64,000 nucleotides of DNA from Hyphomicrobiales bacterium (GCA_900466605.1 UBMU01000004.1:61294-125293); one strand, 5' to 3'; counted from the stretch's first letter, positions 26,824-36,071 are shown. The notes: a model not told the origin generated them from the sequence alone. Made by a program: numbers and translations.

Positions 26824-27695
26824 GTGCGCCTCCTTGGATCGATGATATCCCGCAGACCGTCACCGATGAGGTTGAAGCAGAAAACGGTGATGACGAGTGC
26901 CGCACCTGGAAAGACAAAGGTCCACCATTCGCCCGAGAAGATGTAGGACGCGCCTTCAGACACCATGATCCCCCATTCCGGGGTCGGCGGGCGCACGCCG
27001 AGGCCGATGAAGGAAAGGCCTGCCGCATTCAGGATCGCCCAGCCGAGATTGAGGGAGCCCTGAACCATCATCGTCGGTAGGATGTTCGGCACGATGTGAA
27101 AGGTCAGCAGGCGGAGCGAGCGGTTGCCTCCCATCCGGGCCGCCTCGACGAATGTCATATCGCGCCGGACATTGACCTCGCTTCGTGCGAAGCGCGAGTA
27201 AAAGGGCAGGTTGATGATCGCGGTGGCCAGCACGATGTTTTCGACGCTGTTTCCGAGTGCAGCGACGATGCCCATAGCCAGCACGAACAGAGGGAAAGCC
27301 ATGATCGTGTCCATGACGCGTCCGATGATTGCGTCGGTCCACCCGCCGAAGTAGCCGGCGATTGCTCCTGTCCCCGTTCCTATGATGAAGGAGAGTGCAA
27401 CAGCGCCGATTGCCATCCCGATATCAAGTCGCGTGGCGATGGCGACCCGGCTGAGGATATCGCGTCCCAGCGCGTCCGTGCCGAACAGGTGCGCCAGAGT
27501 TGGTGGCTTTAGCGCCGCGGATGTGTCGACCGCCAAAGGATCATACGGAATGAGCCACGGAGCAAGGATCGAAATGACGACGAATAGCAGCAGGATGATT
27601 GCAGCTGCCAACGTCAGCTTGTTTTCCCCCGCCATGTGGCGGGCATCACGCCAGAAGGTGTTGGTATTGATATTTGGAGAGACCGTCTCAGCCAT
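26820..27695 (-). CDS. Oligopeptide-type ABC permease, DppC/OppC-like
   Basis: A 291-residue permease with the N-terminal helix LTLAAAIILLLFVVISILAP, the OppC landmark FGTDALGRDILSRV and the EAA loop FVEAARMGGNRSLRLLTFHI. It overlaps the DppB-like gene by eight bases. It forms the channel with DppB for uptake of a small peptide-like or cyclic amide compound. Confidence 0.94.
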   Translation of the reverse strand: MAETVSPNINTNTFWRDARHMAGENKLTLAAAIILLLFVVISILAPWLIPYDPLAVDTSAALKPPTLAHLFGTDALGRDILSRVAIATRLDIGMAIGAVALSFIIGTGTGAIAGYFGGWTDAIIGRVMDTIMAFPLFVLAMGIVAALGNSVENIVLATAIINLPFYSRFARSEVNVRRDMTFVEAARMGGNRSLRLLTFHIVPNILPTMMVQGSLNLGWAILNAAGLSFIGLGVRPPTPEWGIMVSEGASYIFSGEWWTFVFPGAALVITVFCFNLIGDGLRDIIDPRRRT

Positions 27696-28725
27696 CGTAG
27701 CGAACCCTCGGATCGATTGCAGCGGCCGCGAGGTCGACCACCAGATTAAGCAGAATGTAAAGGACGGCCATCATCAGTACGAAGCCCTGGACTGCGGCGT
27801 AATCCGAGGTGATGACTGCATTGACGGCGTAGGCGCCGATGCCCGGCCAGGCGAAGACCTGCTCGACAAGCACGTTGGCGCCGAGCAGGAAGGAAAAGAC
27901 CATGCCAAGGATGTTGATGACAGGAAGCATGGCGTTGCGTAGGCCATATCCATAAACCACCCTTGTCCGCGAGAGGCCCATCGCACGTGCGGTGCGGCAA
28001 AAGTCGCTCGAGAGCGAAGCCAGCATCGAGGCGCGGGCGATGCGCGCAATCGGCGCCAGCGCAAACAGCCCAAGCGAGATCGAAGGCAGCACCAATTGGG
28101 AAAGGGATGCACAGAAGGCGGAAACGTCGCCCGCAAGCAACGTATCGACGAGATAAAGACCGGTGATGGTCGGCGGCACCGTAAAATAGGTATCGTTAAG
28201 GCGGCCGAGCGGCTCGGGTGCGATGCCAAGTCTGAAATAGAAGACATAGACAAGGCCCAGCGCGACGAAAAAGGTCGGGAAGGCAGCGCCGACGGACACG
28301 ATGATGCGACAGAAGTGATCGATCATCTTTCCGGGTCTTGTTGCCGCGGCGATGCCAAGCGGCAAGCCGATGAGCATTGCGAAGATAAGTGCGCAGAGCG
28401 TCAGTTCGATCGAGGCGGGAAGACGCGTTACGAGATCCTGGAACACAGGCTGGCCGCTCGATAGCGACATCCCAAGGTCGCCGTGCAGCACGCGGCTGAC
28501 ATATTGGCCAAACTGAAACCAGAGAGGCCTGTCCAGTCCGAGTGCTGTACGGATCTGAGCAATGCTTTCCGGTGTTGCAGAAGAACCTGCGTAGTAGGCC
28601 GCGGGATCGCCCGGCAATGCACGCGCCAGCAGAAAGGTAACGATCACGACGCCGATGACGCTTGGAATTGCCGTGGCAATTCGCTTTGCAAAACTGAGGA
28701 CTATCTTCAAGGGCTCAATCTCCAC
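27688..28725 (-). CDS. Oligopeptide-type ABC permease, DppB/OppB-like
   Basis: A 345-residue permease with the DppB start AIPSVIGVVIVTFLLARALP followed by GDPAAYYAG and ALGLDRPLWFQFGQYV. The EAA region reads CRTARAMGLSRTRVVYGYGL. The start is a GTG at 28725 with no strong ribosome-binding site, which leaves the exact N terminus open. It lies 73 bases after the binding-protein gene. Confidence 0.93.
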   Translation of the reverse strand: MEIEPLKIVLSFAKRIATAIPSVIGVVIVTFLLARALPGDPAAYYAGSSATPESIAQIRTALGLDRPLWFQFGQYVSRVLHGDLGMSLSSGQPVFQDLVTRLPASIELTLCALIFAMLIGLPLGIAAATRPGKMIDHFCRIIVSVGAAFPTFFVALGLVYVFYFRLGIAPEPLGRLNDTYFTVPPTITGLYLVDTLLAGDVSAFCASLSQLVLPSISLGLFALAPIARIARASMLASLSSDFCRTARAMGLSRTRVVYGYGLRNAMLPVINILGMVFSFLLGANVLVEQVFAWPGIGAYAVNAVITSDYAAVQGFVLMMAVLYILLNLVVDLAAAAIDPRVRYDG

Positions 28726-28798
28726 GCCAGTTCGGGCGCCTGGCGATCCGGGAATTAGGTCGGGGAACCGAACCTGGATCCGGCTCCCTCGTTGCGTT

Positions 28799-30439
28799 CT
28801 ACTCTTTCGATATCGATTTCAGGTCGAGATGCGTGTGGAACCAGTACACATAGCCCTTCACGTTCTTCTGCATCGCGATGTCAGAGTAGAGGTGAGCGAC
28901 CGGGACCCGCGGCACATCGTCCATGGCGATCCCGTTCATCTTGGTGATGATCGCGTCATATGTCTTGGGATCGCTTTCGAATCGCGCCTGGTCGATCAGC
29001 TTGTCCAGCTCCGGGTTCGAATAGTTGGCGGTGTTGAACACACTGTTGTTCTTGCCGTCATAGGTCCAGAAGTAGAAGTACTCGGGATAGTCGAGCCAGC
29101 CATAGAAGTAGTTGATGTCCATAGGCATGCTCTTCGAGCCCATCTTGGCGAACCATTCTGAGCCCGGCACCTTGTGGATCTCGATGCTGATGCCGATCTT
29201 CCTGAGCTGTTCCTGGATCAGAAGGGCCATCGGCTCCTGAACGGTTGTCTGGCTCATGTCGATGTAGAGGTCGGTCTTGAAGCCTTCGTCATAGCCTGCT
29301 TCCTTCAGCAGTGCCTTGGCCTTGTCCAGATCGGTGTTGTACCTCGATGCAATGGGCCATTTCGGGGGGAATGGTGCCGACGGATCGGCCCCGAACAGCG
29401 GTTCGCCACGCTCGTAGAGCGCCTGCTTCATGATGCTGTCATAAGGGAGGGCATAGGCAATCGCCTGGCGCACCCGCTTGTCGTCGAACGGCTTCATTGT
29501 CACGTTGAGGTCGACGTTGAACTGCTCGTTCTGCATCAGGGTGCCGATGACGTTGACATTTCCTTGGGCGGCAAGCTCGGCGTAATCCTTCGGCGGCAAT
29601 CCGACCGAGACGTCGACATCGCCCTTTTCGAGCAAGGCGCGACGAGTTCCTGGAGATGCGATTTCGCGTAGGACAACGCGCTTCAGCGCCGGCGTTGGGC
29701 CGGACTTCCAGTTGTCGAAGCGATCGAAAACGATCCGGTCGCCGCTTTTCCAACTACCGACCTTGAAGGGGCCGCCGCCCGCATCGTTCAACGAGGTCCA
29801 CTTCAGCGCCCAGGGATCGTCGGTCGTCGCATGTTGCAGGGCAAGCTTCTTGTTGACGACGTAGGGCACGGGGACGGCCAGATCCGGCAAAGTCAACTTG
29901 TCGGCAACGGGCAGTGTGATCTTGAATGTATGGGTATCAACGACGGAGAACTGCTTCGGATCAGTCAGAGAGCCGGCGGCCATCTGAACCGTCGGGAAGC
30001 CGCCAACCGAGACCGCGCGATCGAACGACCATTTGACGTCTTCAGCAGTTACGGGGGAGCCGTCATGGAAGGTCGCATCTTCGCGGAGGTGGAAGATGAG
30101 CGTCTTGCCGCCATCCTGGATTTCCCAGCTTTGGGCGAGCTCCGGTTGGATCTTGGTGGCATCGTACATCACCTTGCCATCTGGAAGGGTCTTCGTGCCG
30201 TGCGTGATCAGCCGATCGTAGAGCTGCCAGGATGCCATCTGGCTGAATTCGTTTGCAGCAGGTGCCATGGCGTCGAGGGAGTTCGGGCCGTGTTCGGCGA
30301 CCTCGATTAGGATATCCTTCGGGGTTTCGGCATTGGCAATGCCATGGAGCAGACCGAGCGACAGGGTCGCTGCAATCCAGAGTGACGTATGGGAGCGGTA
30401 GGCTTGCATGCGAGCGATCGCGGATTTGCTTATGGCCAT
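28799..30439 (-). CDS. Oligopeptide-type ABC solute-binding protein (SBP family 5)
   Basis: A 546-residue periplasmic binding protein. The signal peptide is SLWIAATLSLGLLHGIANA, cleaved before ETPKDILI. The family-5 pattern GGKTLIFHLREDATFHDGSP near residue 115 is followed by VTAEDVKWSFDRAV. The ATG at 30439 gives a compact basic N region; an upstream start at 30490 is possible. It is the first gene of the operon leading to the racemase-like, amidase and decarboxylase-like genes. The ligand is probably a small cyclic or amide compound, because catabolic genes for such bonds flank it. Confidence 0.92.
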   Translation of the reverse strand: MAISKSAIARMQAYRSHTSLWIAATLSLGLLHGIANAETPKDILIEVAEHGPNSLDAMAPAANEFSQMASWQLYDRLITHGTKTLPDGKVMYDATKIQPELAQSWEIQDGGKTLIFHLREDATFHDGSPVTAEDVKWSFDRAVSVGGFPTVQMAAGSLTDPKQFSVVDTHTFKITLPVADKLTLPDLAVPVPYVVNKKLALQHATTDDPWALKWTSLNDAGGGPFKVGSWKSGDRIVFDRFDNWKSGPTPALKRVVLREIASPGTRRALLEKGDVDVSVGLPPKDYAELAAQGNVNVIGTLMQNEQFNVDLNVTMKPFDDKRVRQAIAYALPYDSIMKQALYERGEPLFGADPSAPFPPKWPIASRYNTDLDKAKALLKEAGYDEGFKTDLYIDMSQTTVQEPMALLIQEQLRKIGISIEIHKVPGSEWFAKMGSKSMPMDINYFYGWLDYPEYFYFWTYDGKNNSVFNTANYSNPELDKLIDQARFESDPKTYDAIITKMNGIAMDDVPRVPVAHLYSDIAMQKNVKGYVYWFHTHLDLKSISKE

Positions 30440-30502
30440 GGAGGCGATACCTTCTGCTAATGTGGCGGACGTGATAGCCTCTGCAAGCAATATGCCAGTT
30501 AC

Positions 30503-30516
30503 TAATCAATTGATTA
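30503..30516. promoter_or_regulatory. Candidate GntR operator
   Basis: TAATCAATTGATTA is a perfect 14-bp palindrome in the AT-rich gap between the divergent importer operon and the GntR gene. Its place, 64 bases before the binding-protein start, suits control of both directions by the GntR regulator. It does not match the FadR-type consensus, so the role is inferred from position and symmetry. Confidence 0.55.
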
Positions 30517-30676
30517 TACTATGTATCTTTACAAAGTGCATTATTTATGTAATTGTATTGATGCTTTCAATATGGCCGAAGTGCTTGATTTTTGAGCAGG
30601 CAAAATGCTTGCTCAACGACCAGTCAGTTCGATATCAGTGAGACGAATAAGGGTGAGAACACTCGGGGAAACAGTC

Positions 30677-31396
30677 ATGGATGACGACGATAATGCGCCT
30701 TCGCCCGCACCCTATGCGGTGGCTATAAAGCGCGCATCCCTCCATCATCACGTTGTCGATAAGCTTCGCGAAATGGTCAGTCGTGGCGATCTGCCGGCTG
30801 GCGAGCGACTGAACGAAGTCGCCCTCGCCCAGGCAATCGGGGTTTCGCGCACACCCATGCGCGAAGCAGTGAAGCTGCTTGCGTCTGAGGGTCTGCTTGA
30901 ATTGCTGCCAGGCCGGGGGGCAAGGGTACGCCAGTTTTCGGCTGAGGAACTGTTCGATGTGTTTGATGTACTCGGCGCCCTTGAAAGGCATGCCATCGAA
31001 GCCGCCGTTTCAAAGCTGACACCCAAAGCGCTGAGCGAGATCGAGCGCCTGCATAACCAGATGGGCGAGGCGTATGCAAAGCGGAATCAGAAGAGCTATT
31101 TCAAGGCAAACCAGAAGCTCCACGCTCTTATTGTCGATCTTGCGGGCAATCCGGCCTTATCGAACACCCATATGACCTTGACGAAGCAATCTGTTCATAA
31201 TCGCCATGAGACACTGATCTCGGAGCAGCGGTGGAAAGAGTCCGTTGCCGAGCATCAGGCGATATTCGAGGCGATCGTCAAGACGGATGCTACCCTTGCG
31301 GGCCTGTTGATGCTTGATCATAGCCGCAAGACCGGGGCAGCCGTCGTCGACGCCGCCCGTGCTGCCAACGAAATTCGGGCGAGTAACAGAAAATGA
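30677..31396 (+). CDS. GntR family regulator, FCD domain
   Basis: A 239-residue regulator. The winged HTH at about residues 18-82 reads LREMVSRGDLPAGERLNEVA and IGVSRTPMREAVKLL. The all-helical FCD ligand domain follows (EELFDVFDVLGALERHAIEA near residue 95, with later His positions for metal). The ATG at 30677 gives the normal length. It overlaps the hydantoinase gene by ATGA. FCD regulators sense organic acids or amino-acid-derived catabolites, which fits the operons on both sides. Confidence 0.92.
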   Translation: MDDDDNAPSPAPYAVAIKRASLHHHVVDKLREMVSRGDLPAGERLNEVALAQAIGVSRTPMREAVKLLASEGLLELLPGRGARVRQFSAEELFDVFDVLGALERHAIEAAVSKLTPKALSEIERLHNQMGEAYAKRNQKSYFKANQKLHALIVDLAGNPALSNTHMTLTKQSVHNRHETLISEQRWKESVAEHQAIFEAIVKTDATLAGLLMLDHSRKTGAAVVDAARAANEIRASNRK

Positions 31397-32811
31397 GCGA
31401 ATTGGACTTGATCGTTGCCAATGGCACGATCGCGACGGCGGCAGACGTTTTTGCAGCCGACATCGCCATCAAGGACGGCAAGATCGTTCAGATCGGGCAA
31501 AACCTGGGCGGCAGCAAGCGTCGCATCGATGCGTCAGGCAAGTTCGTACTGCCCGGTGGCATCGACAGCCATGTGCACATTTCCCAGCCCTCTGGCGAGG
31601 GGATCGTCATGGCAGACGATTTCGAGAGCGGCACGCTATCCGCGCTGTTCGGGGGCAACACGACAATCATGCCTTTCTGTCTGCAGGAAAAAGGGCAATC
31701 GCTGCGGGAAGCGTTGACGGCTTATCACGCGCTTGCCGACGGTGAATGCTACACCGATGTCAGCTTTCATCTGATCATCTCGGACCCGACCGCATCGGTT
31801 CTCGGCCAGGAATTGCCGGCGCTTGTTGCCGATGGATACACTTCCCTTAAGGTCTTCATGACCTACGAGGGTCTGCGCCTGAACGACGCTGAAATCCTCA
31901 AGGTGCTGGATGTCGCTCGCGAGACGGGCGCCACCGTCATGGTGCATTGCGAAAACGAGGACGCGATCCGGTTTCTGATCGAAAAGCACGAGCTTGCCGG
32001 CGATGTGGCACCCCGCGCCCATGCCTCGACGCGTCCGATTGCCGTCGAGCGTGAGGCGACACATCGGGCGCTGTCACTGGCGGAAGTGGTCGATGTGCCG
32101 ATCGTCATCGTCCATGTATCAAATGGCGAGGCCATGGACGAGATCGCAAGGGCGCGTGCCCGAGGCGTGAAGGTGGTTGGGGAAACTTGCCCTCAATATC
32201 TTGTGCTGACCGCAAAAGACCTTGAAGGCATGGATTGGGAAGGCGCAAAGATGGTCTGCTCGCCGCCGCCGAGAGATGAGGCTGCTCAGGCAGATTGCTG
32301 GCGAGGGATTGAGACAGGCGTATTCGATCTCTTTTCGTCGGATCATTGCCCGTTTCGTTATGATGACCCGCACGGCAAGCTCAATCCGAAGGGCTCTGTC
32401 AACTTCCGGCATATTCCAAACGGAATTCCGGGCGTCGAGACGAGACTTCCGATCCTCTTCTCGGAAGGGGTGATGAAAGGGCGTATCGATATCACACGAT
32501 TTGTGGCCCTGACTTCGACTAATCATGCGAAGACCTATGGCCTCTATCCGCAGAAGGGTTCGATTGCGATCGGCGCAGATGCCGATATCACGATCTGGGA
32601 TCCCGAGGCCAAACGAACGATCCGGCACGCCGATCTCCATGACGGTTCCGACTACTCACCTTATGAAGACATGAAAGTCACTGGCTGGCCGGTAACAATG
32701 ATCGTTGCGGGTGCTGTGATGGTGGAGGATGGCGTTCTGGTCGGCAATAAAGGACAGGGCAAATACCGCTCTAGGACCACACGCCCCGTTGGAATTCGCG
32801 GCAAGGCATGA
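31393..32811 (+). CDS. Hydantoinase/dihydropyrimidinase family cyclic amidohydrolase
   Basis: A 472-residue TIM-barrel amidohydrolase that opens cyclic amides (hydantoins, dihydropyrimidines or imides). All binuclear metal ligands are visible: H60-x-H62 in GGIDSHVHISQP, the carboxylated Lys-153 in SLKVFMTYEG, His-185 in MVHCENED, His-241 in IVHVSNGEAM and Asp-317 in SSDHCPFRYD. The length matches D-hydantoinases. It overlaps the GntR gene. With the amidase and racemase-superfamily genes it suggests stepwise opening and hydrolysis of a cyclic amide. Confidence 0.92.
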   Translation: MSELDLIVANGTIATAADVFAADIAIKDGKIVQIGQNLGGSKRRIDASGKFVLPGGIDSHVHISQPSGEGIVMADDFESGTLSALFGGNTTIMPFCLQEKGQSLREALTAYHALADGECYTDVSFHLIISDPTASVLGQELPALVADGYTSLKVFMTYEGLRLNDAEILKVLDVARETGATVMVHCENEDAIRFLIEKHELAGDVAPRAHASTRPIAVEREATHRALSLAEVVDVPIVIVHVSNGEAMDEIARARARGVKVVGETCPQYLVLTAKDLEGMDWEGAKMVCSPPPRDEAAQADCWRGIETGVFDLFSSDHCPFRYDDPHGKLNPKGSVNFRHIPNGIPGVETRLPILFSEGVMKGRIDITRFVALTSTNHAKTYGLYPQKGSIAIGADADITIWDPEAKRTIRHADLHDGSDYSPYEDMKVTGWPVTMIVAGAVMVEDGVLVGNKGQGKYRSRTTRPVGIRGKA

Positions 32812-32817
32812 AGAGAA

Positions 32818-33234
32818 ATGACGATGAACTTAAAGATCACAGCTGGCCCATTCACCTTTGATGCAAAACTGGAAACCGAGAAGGCTCCCAAGACCTGCGA
32901 AGCGTTCCTCAAACAGATGCCGTTCAGTGGCAAGATCGTGCATGTTCGCTGGTCAGGTGAAGGTGTTTGGATTCCGCTGGGCGACTACGAATTCGGCGTC
33001 ACTTACGAGAACCACACCAGCCACCCGGCACCTGGCCACATCATTCTTTATCCCGGTGGTATGAGCGAAACAGAAATCCTGATTGCCTATGGCGGTGTCG
33101 CTTTCTCATCCAAGGTTGGACAACTAGCCGGCAACCACTTCATTACGATTACCTCGAATTTGGACCAGCTTTCGGAACTTGGAAAGATGACACTCTGGCA
33201 AGGGGCTCAAGACATCAGGTTTGAAGCGCCCTGA
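32818..33234 (+). CDS. DUF3830 family protein (cyclophilin-like fold)
   Basis: A 138-residue protein with the DUF3830 pattern: EKAPKTCEAFLKQMPFSG near residues 21-38, HVRWSGEGVWIPLGDY, and PAPGHIILYPGGMSETEILI. The fold is cyclophilin-like, but a peptidyl-prolyl isomerase role is not established for this family. It follows the hydantoinase gene by six bases. Members recur next to amide and racemase-type catabolic genes, so an accessory role in the pathway is inferred. Confidence 0.85.
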   Translation: MTMNLKITAGPFTFDAKLETEKAPKTCEAFLKQMPFSGKIVHVRWSGEGVWIPLGDYEFGVTYENHTSHPAPGHIILYPGGMSETEILIAYGGVAFSSKVGQLAGNHFITITSNLDQLSELGKMTLWQGAQDIRFEAP

Positions 33235-33238
33235 TCAT

Positions 33239-33255
33239 TGGTCACCTCGTGACCA
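33239..33255. terminator. Short inverted repeat between convergent genes
   Basis: TGGTCAC and GTGACCA pair as a 7-bp stem over CTC, five bases after the DUF3830 stop and before the convergent gene at 33371. No T-run follows. A weak bidirectional terminator is the simplest reading. Confidence 0.4.
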
Positions 33256-33370
33256 TCGGGCGCTTGGGGACCGAACCATAAGGTGTACGACCCGTCGCCC
33301 AAGAGGGCACTTGCAGCGAGGGTCGGCCTCCTCGACGCGATGAATACCCGCATCGGCCTCGGTAAGAGGT

Positions 33371-33907
33371 CTACTTTGACAGGGCCTTGCGCCCGATGCT
33401 GGCTGCAAAGAGAGGCGTTTCACGGCGGTTGTGAACTCCGCCAGCGCCCTGACGAGCTGCAGCGGCTTGCTCGAAGGTCTGGCCGTGCTGTTTGATAAAG
33501 TCCATGAACACGTCAGTTGGGTGGGAGGTGACGCGATTGGTATACCGGGTACGGCCACCTTCGATGGGTTCGGCAATAAGCTCCCAGATGACGTTGACCT
33601 GAGTGCGACCGACAGCTGTGAACACGTCGGAGATCGAGTTCATCTTGCAGTAAAATGGCGTTGCCTCGTCAGCAACGTAGTGTTGGACGACCAGGCCGGT
33701 TCCAATCATTTCGACATTGATAGACATTCGACGGCCATCATCTGTGGTGGTTGTGCCCGCAGCAATATGGTCGGGCGGGCAGCAGCGCAGATACTCCGCC
33801 TCCGGCAAGTTGAACAGCCACTCGGCGATGTCAATCTTTTCAAAAGGGACGTCGATTTCAGCCGAGAAGGCAGATTGCGAGAGGATCTTGTCACTGAGGA
33901 TTTTCAT
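33371..33907 (-). CDS. SRPBCC/START-like domain protein
   Basis: A 178-residue protein with a helix-grip style pattern: DVPFEKIDIAEWLFNLPEAE near the start, VQHYVADEATPFYCKMNSIS in the middle, then WELIAEPIEGGRTRYTNRVT, and a long C-terminal helix. Such domains bind hydrophobic ligands or act as cyclases. The ATG at 33907 follows GGAAG; the frame upstream of it is low in protein character. It stands alone between the hydantoinase operon and the SDR gene. The family assignment is moderate and the ligand unknown. Confidence 0.65.
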   Translation of the reverse strand: MKILSDKILSQSAFSAEIDVPFEKIDIAEWLFNLPEAEYLRCCPPDHIAAGTTTTDDGRRMSINVEMIGTGLVVQHYVADEATPFYCKMNSISDVFTAVGRTQVNVIWELIAEPIEGGRTRYTNRVTSHPTDVFMDFIKQHGQTFEQAAAARQGAGGVHNRRETPLFAASIGRKALSK

Positions 33908-34369
33908 TGTGTCTTCCTTCGTTCCGTAGCTTCGCTCGGCGCTCCCTCGTTCCGGATAGGCTTGTGGCGATAGGGGATGTACACGTGGCGGGCGCTGACC
34001 GGTGGTTGATATGAACAGGATCGCTGTCCTGCTCGAGGAAACTGGCAGTCGGTTGACCAGAGCTCCATCATACGCATGGCTTTGACGGGTACCCATAAGT
34101 CTAGGTACCGCGTTGACCGTCTTAGACCGGCCTTCGAAACCTGGGTTTCGAAAAACAAGAAGGCCGCGTGGTTACTCACTCAAAATCATATCGATCTGAC
34201 TTCTCTGATCTCTGGCGCGCATAGGCCGCGAGCATCACTGATCCCAACGACACTATCCCGTTGGCAGGCGCTTGGCCGGCAAATCGAAGCGATCGACAGA
34301 GCATCTTCGGAAAGATGGCTTCAGCTTATTTGCTAACGTTTGGATGGACACCAAAGGGCTTCCACACGT
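33908..34369. other. Intergenic stretch without a recognised gene
   Basis: About 460 bases with no convincing coding frame. It includes a palindrome at 34133-34152 (TTCGAAACC, two bases, GGTTTCGAA). The remainder could hold promoters for neither flanking gene, since the gene on the right converges toward it; it may be scar sequence. Confidence 0.4.
34133..34152. repeat. Near-perfect 20-bp palindrome
   Basis: TTCGAAACC and GGTTTCGAA are 9-bp inverted arms around TG. Downstream of the SDR gene on its strand it could act as a hairpin, but the two-base centre suits a protein-binding site better. No adjacent regulator gene is obvious. Confidence 0.4.
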
Positions 34370-35152
34370 CTAGAACAGCCTGACACCGGTTAGCGCGGCC
34401 AGCTTGTCGATGAGCATGTCCTGAAAGGCCGCGCTTGTCACTTCCGGTGCCGGCTGACGCTGGCGGCGATGATACCAATATCCGCCACTGACCTTGGCGG
34501 CATCGTCTTGGCTGGTCGAAAGCCAGGTCTGTGTTTCTGAACCCATCTGAAGATTGTCCGGCGCCCCGGCGCCACCCATCTTAGTTGGCACCCAGCCGGG
34601 ATCGACGGCGTTGCTCAGGACCGCCGGCCAGTGACGCGCAACCGCCGCGGCGAGAGCGGCAACATAGAGCTTGCTGTCCGAGTAAGCTTGGCTGGTGTTC
34701 CAAGCGCGCCTCTTCCAGTCGATGTCACCTAGATCGCGACTCCCGCTCTCATGCATGCCGCTACTAAGGTAAACCAGGCGTTCTGGCCGATCGATCAGAG
34801 CAGTGAGCATATAGGGTGCCAGCGTGTTGACTGTCAAAATCCTCGCGTGCCCCTCGGGCGTCTCTCCACGGGTGCGCTCGGAGTAGATACCAGCGTTGTG
34901 GATGATGGCATTGATCTTTCCGATCCGATTGACCTGATCGGCGATAGACCTCGTCTCCACGCTGCTGGCGAGGTCGCCGACAACGACCGCGAGATATTTC
35001 TCCTTCAGATCACGGACATCTTCCGCTCTTGTCGAAGACCGTGCGTGCAGCACCACCTCATGCCCCTCGGCGATCAAAGTGCGGGCCGCAGCGAGGCCCA
35101 GCCCATCGGTTGATCCTGTAATGAAGACGCGGCTCACATCGATATCTTTCAA
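34370..35152 (-). CDS. Short-chain dehydrogenase/reductase (SDR)
   Basis: A 260-residue Rossmann oxidoreductase: cofactor loop FITGSTDGLGLAAARTL (T-G-x3-G-x-G), acidic VVGDLAS, NAG motif IIHNAGIYSER, and catalytic YSDSK with the upstream serine in LVYLSSGMH. The fairly long C-terminal part (VDPGWVPTKMGGAGAPDN) resembles the retinol-dehydrogenase-like group. The start is a TTG at 35152; a GTG at 35137 is also possible. The substrate is unknown. The MarR gene upstream is read in the same direction with a 177-base gap. Confidence 0.85.
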   Translation of the reverse strand: MKDIDVSRVFITGSTDGLGLAAARTLIAEGHEVVLHARSSTRAEDVRDLKEKYLAVVVGDLASSVETRSIADQVNRIGKINAIIHNAGIYSERTRGETPEGHARILTVNTLAPYMLTALIDRPERLVYLSSGMHESGSRDLGDIDWKRRAWNTSQAYSDSKLYVAALAAAVARHWPAVLSNAVDPGWVPTKMGGAGAPDNLQMGSETQTWLSTSQDDAAKVSGGYWYHRRQRQPAPEVTSAAFQDMLIDKLAALTGVRLF

Positions 35153-35329
35153 GGTTCAAGTCTGACAGCGAAGATAGGCGCGGGCGTTCAAGAGGCCAGC
35201 CCTATTGGTAAAGGGGGCCATTGGATACTGGTGCCGTCAGCTACAGTTGCGCCCTTTCAATAGCAGGGAGCTTAACGCGACCATAGGGCACATGGGCAAG
35301 CCTTGAGAGGCGCCTGCGAAAGAGCATCG

Positions 35330-35824
35330 TCAAGCGGACGATGGCGTCGATCGACTGGAGTCCTGTGTCCCGAAGCTAACTCGACTATCACCTTGAAGCG
35401 CTTCTCCCAGCTCGAGCAGCAGTTGCTGCAGCAGAGCCAAGCGATCAGACCCAAAACGCTGTTCGATGCGTTCCTTTGTTCGTCCGGCCGCCTCATACAC
35501 GCTGCTTAGCACGGTGGTGCCCTGTTGAGTTATCTGCAGTGATCGGGCGCGCTTGTCATTGGAACTGATGCTGCGTGATATGAGGCCGCGCTCGACAAGG
35601 CGATCGACGCATTTCGTCACAGACGACCTGTCCAACGCAATCCGTTCGCCCAGGCTGCGCTGATCAATGCCCGGTTCCAGCTGAACAAACGCCAAAGCCG
35701 AGTAGAGAATCGGCGAGAAATCGAACTCTCTGGCTTCGTCCAGAAAGATCGAGGTCGCAATTTGGTTGCAGCGACGAATGAGAAAGCCCGGAGCGCTCCA
35801 GATATCCTCCGCTTCGAGTGCCAT
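35330..35824 (-). CDS. MarR family transcriptional regulator
   Basis: A 164-residue winged-HTH regulator with the MarR core IDQRSLGERIALDRSSVTKC, LVERGLISRSISSNDKRARS and the wing LQITQQGTTVLSSV. The ATG at 35824 is 28 bases from a GACAC-N5-GTGTC repeat. It is divergent from the dehydrogenase operon and upstream of the SDR gene, either of which it may control. Typical ligands are phenolic compounds. Confidence 0.9.
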   Translation of the reverse strand: MALEAEDIWSAPGFLIRRCNQIATSIFLDEAREFDFSPILYSALAFVQLEPGIDQRSLGERIALDRSSVTKCVDRLVERGLISRSISSNDKRARSLQITQQGTTVLSSVYEAAGRTKERIEQRFGSDRLALLQQLLLELGEALQGDSRVSFGTQDSSRSTPSSA

Positions 35825-35852
35825 TCTTATCCCCTAGTAATGGCGTTGACGA

Positions 35853-35867
35853 GACACAATTAGTGTC
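35853..35867. promoter_or_regulatory. Candidate MarR operator
   Basis: GACAC, AATTA, GTGTC: a 5-bp inverted repeat with an AT core, 28 bases before the MarR start and within the promoter region shared with the dehydrogenase operon. Size and symmetry fit MarR dimers; binding is inferred. Confidence 0.5.
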
Positions 35868-36071
35868 ATAACTGAATATATGTATGCAAATGAATTTCTG
35901 TTGTCTTTGCGAAAGCAACGGCAATCTTTCGTGACTGACAGGTGCGCCGCCTGACGCTGGCGAGCTCCGATGCAACCGCAGCTGGACCGGACGTCTTGGG
36001 CCGGCCCGCCGCGAACCCTTCTAACCAAGCAAATCTGCGCGCATCCTTGCTATTTGAAAAGGTTCCGCCTC

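Noticed and set aside
27096..27942. Plus-strand frames opposite the Dpp permease genes
   Set aside because: They are antisense shadows of GC-rich coding sequence; the minus strand carries clear permease motifs.
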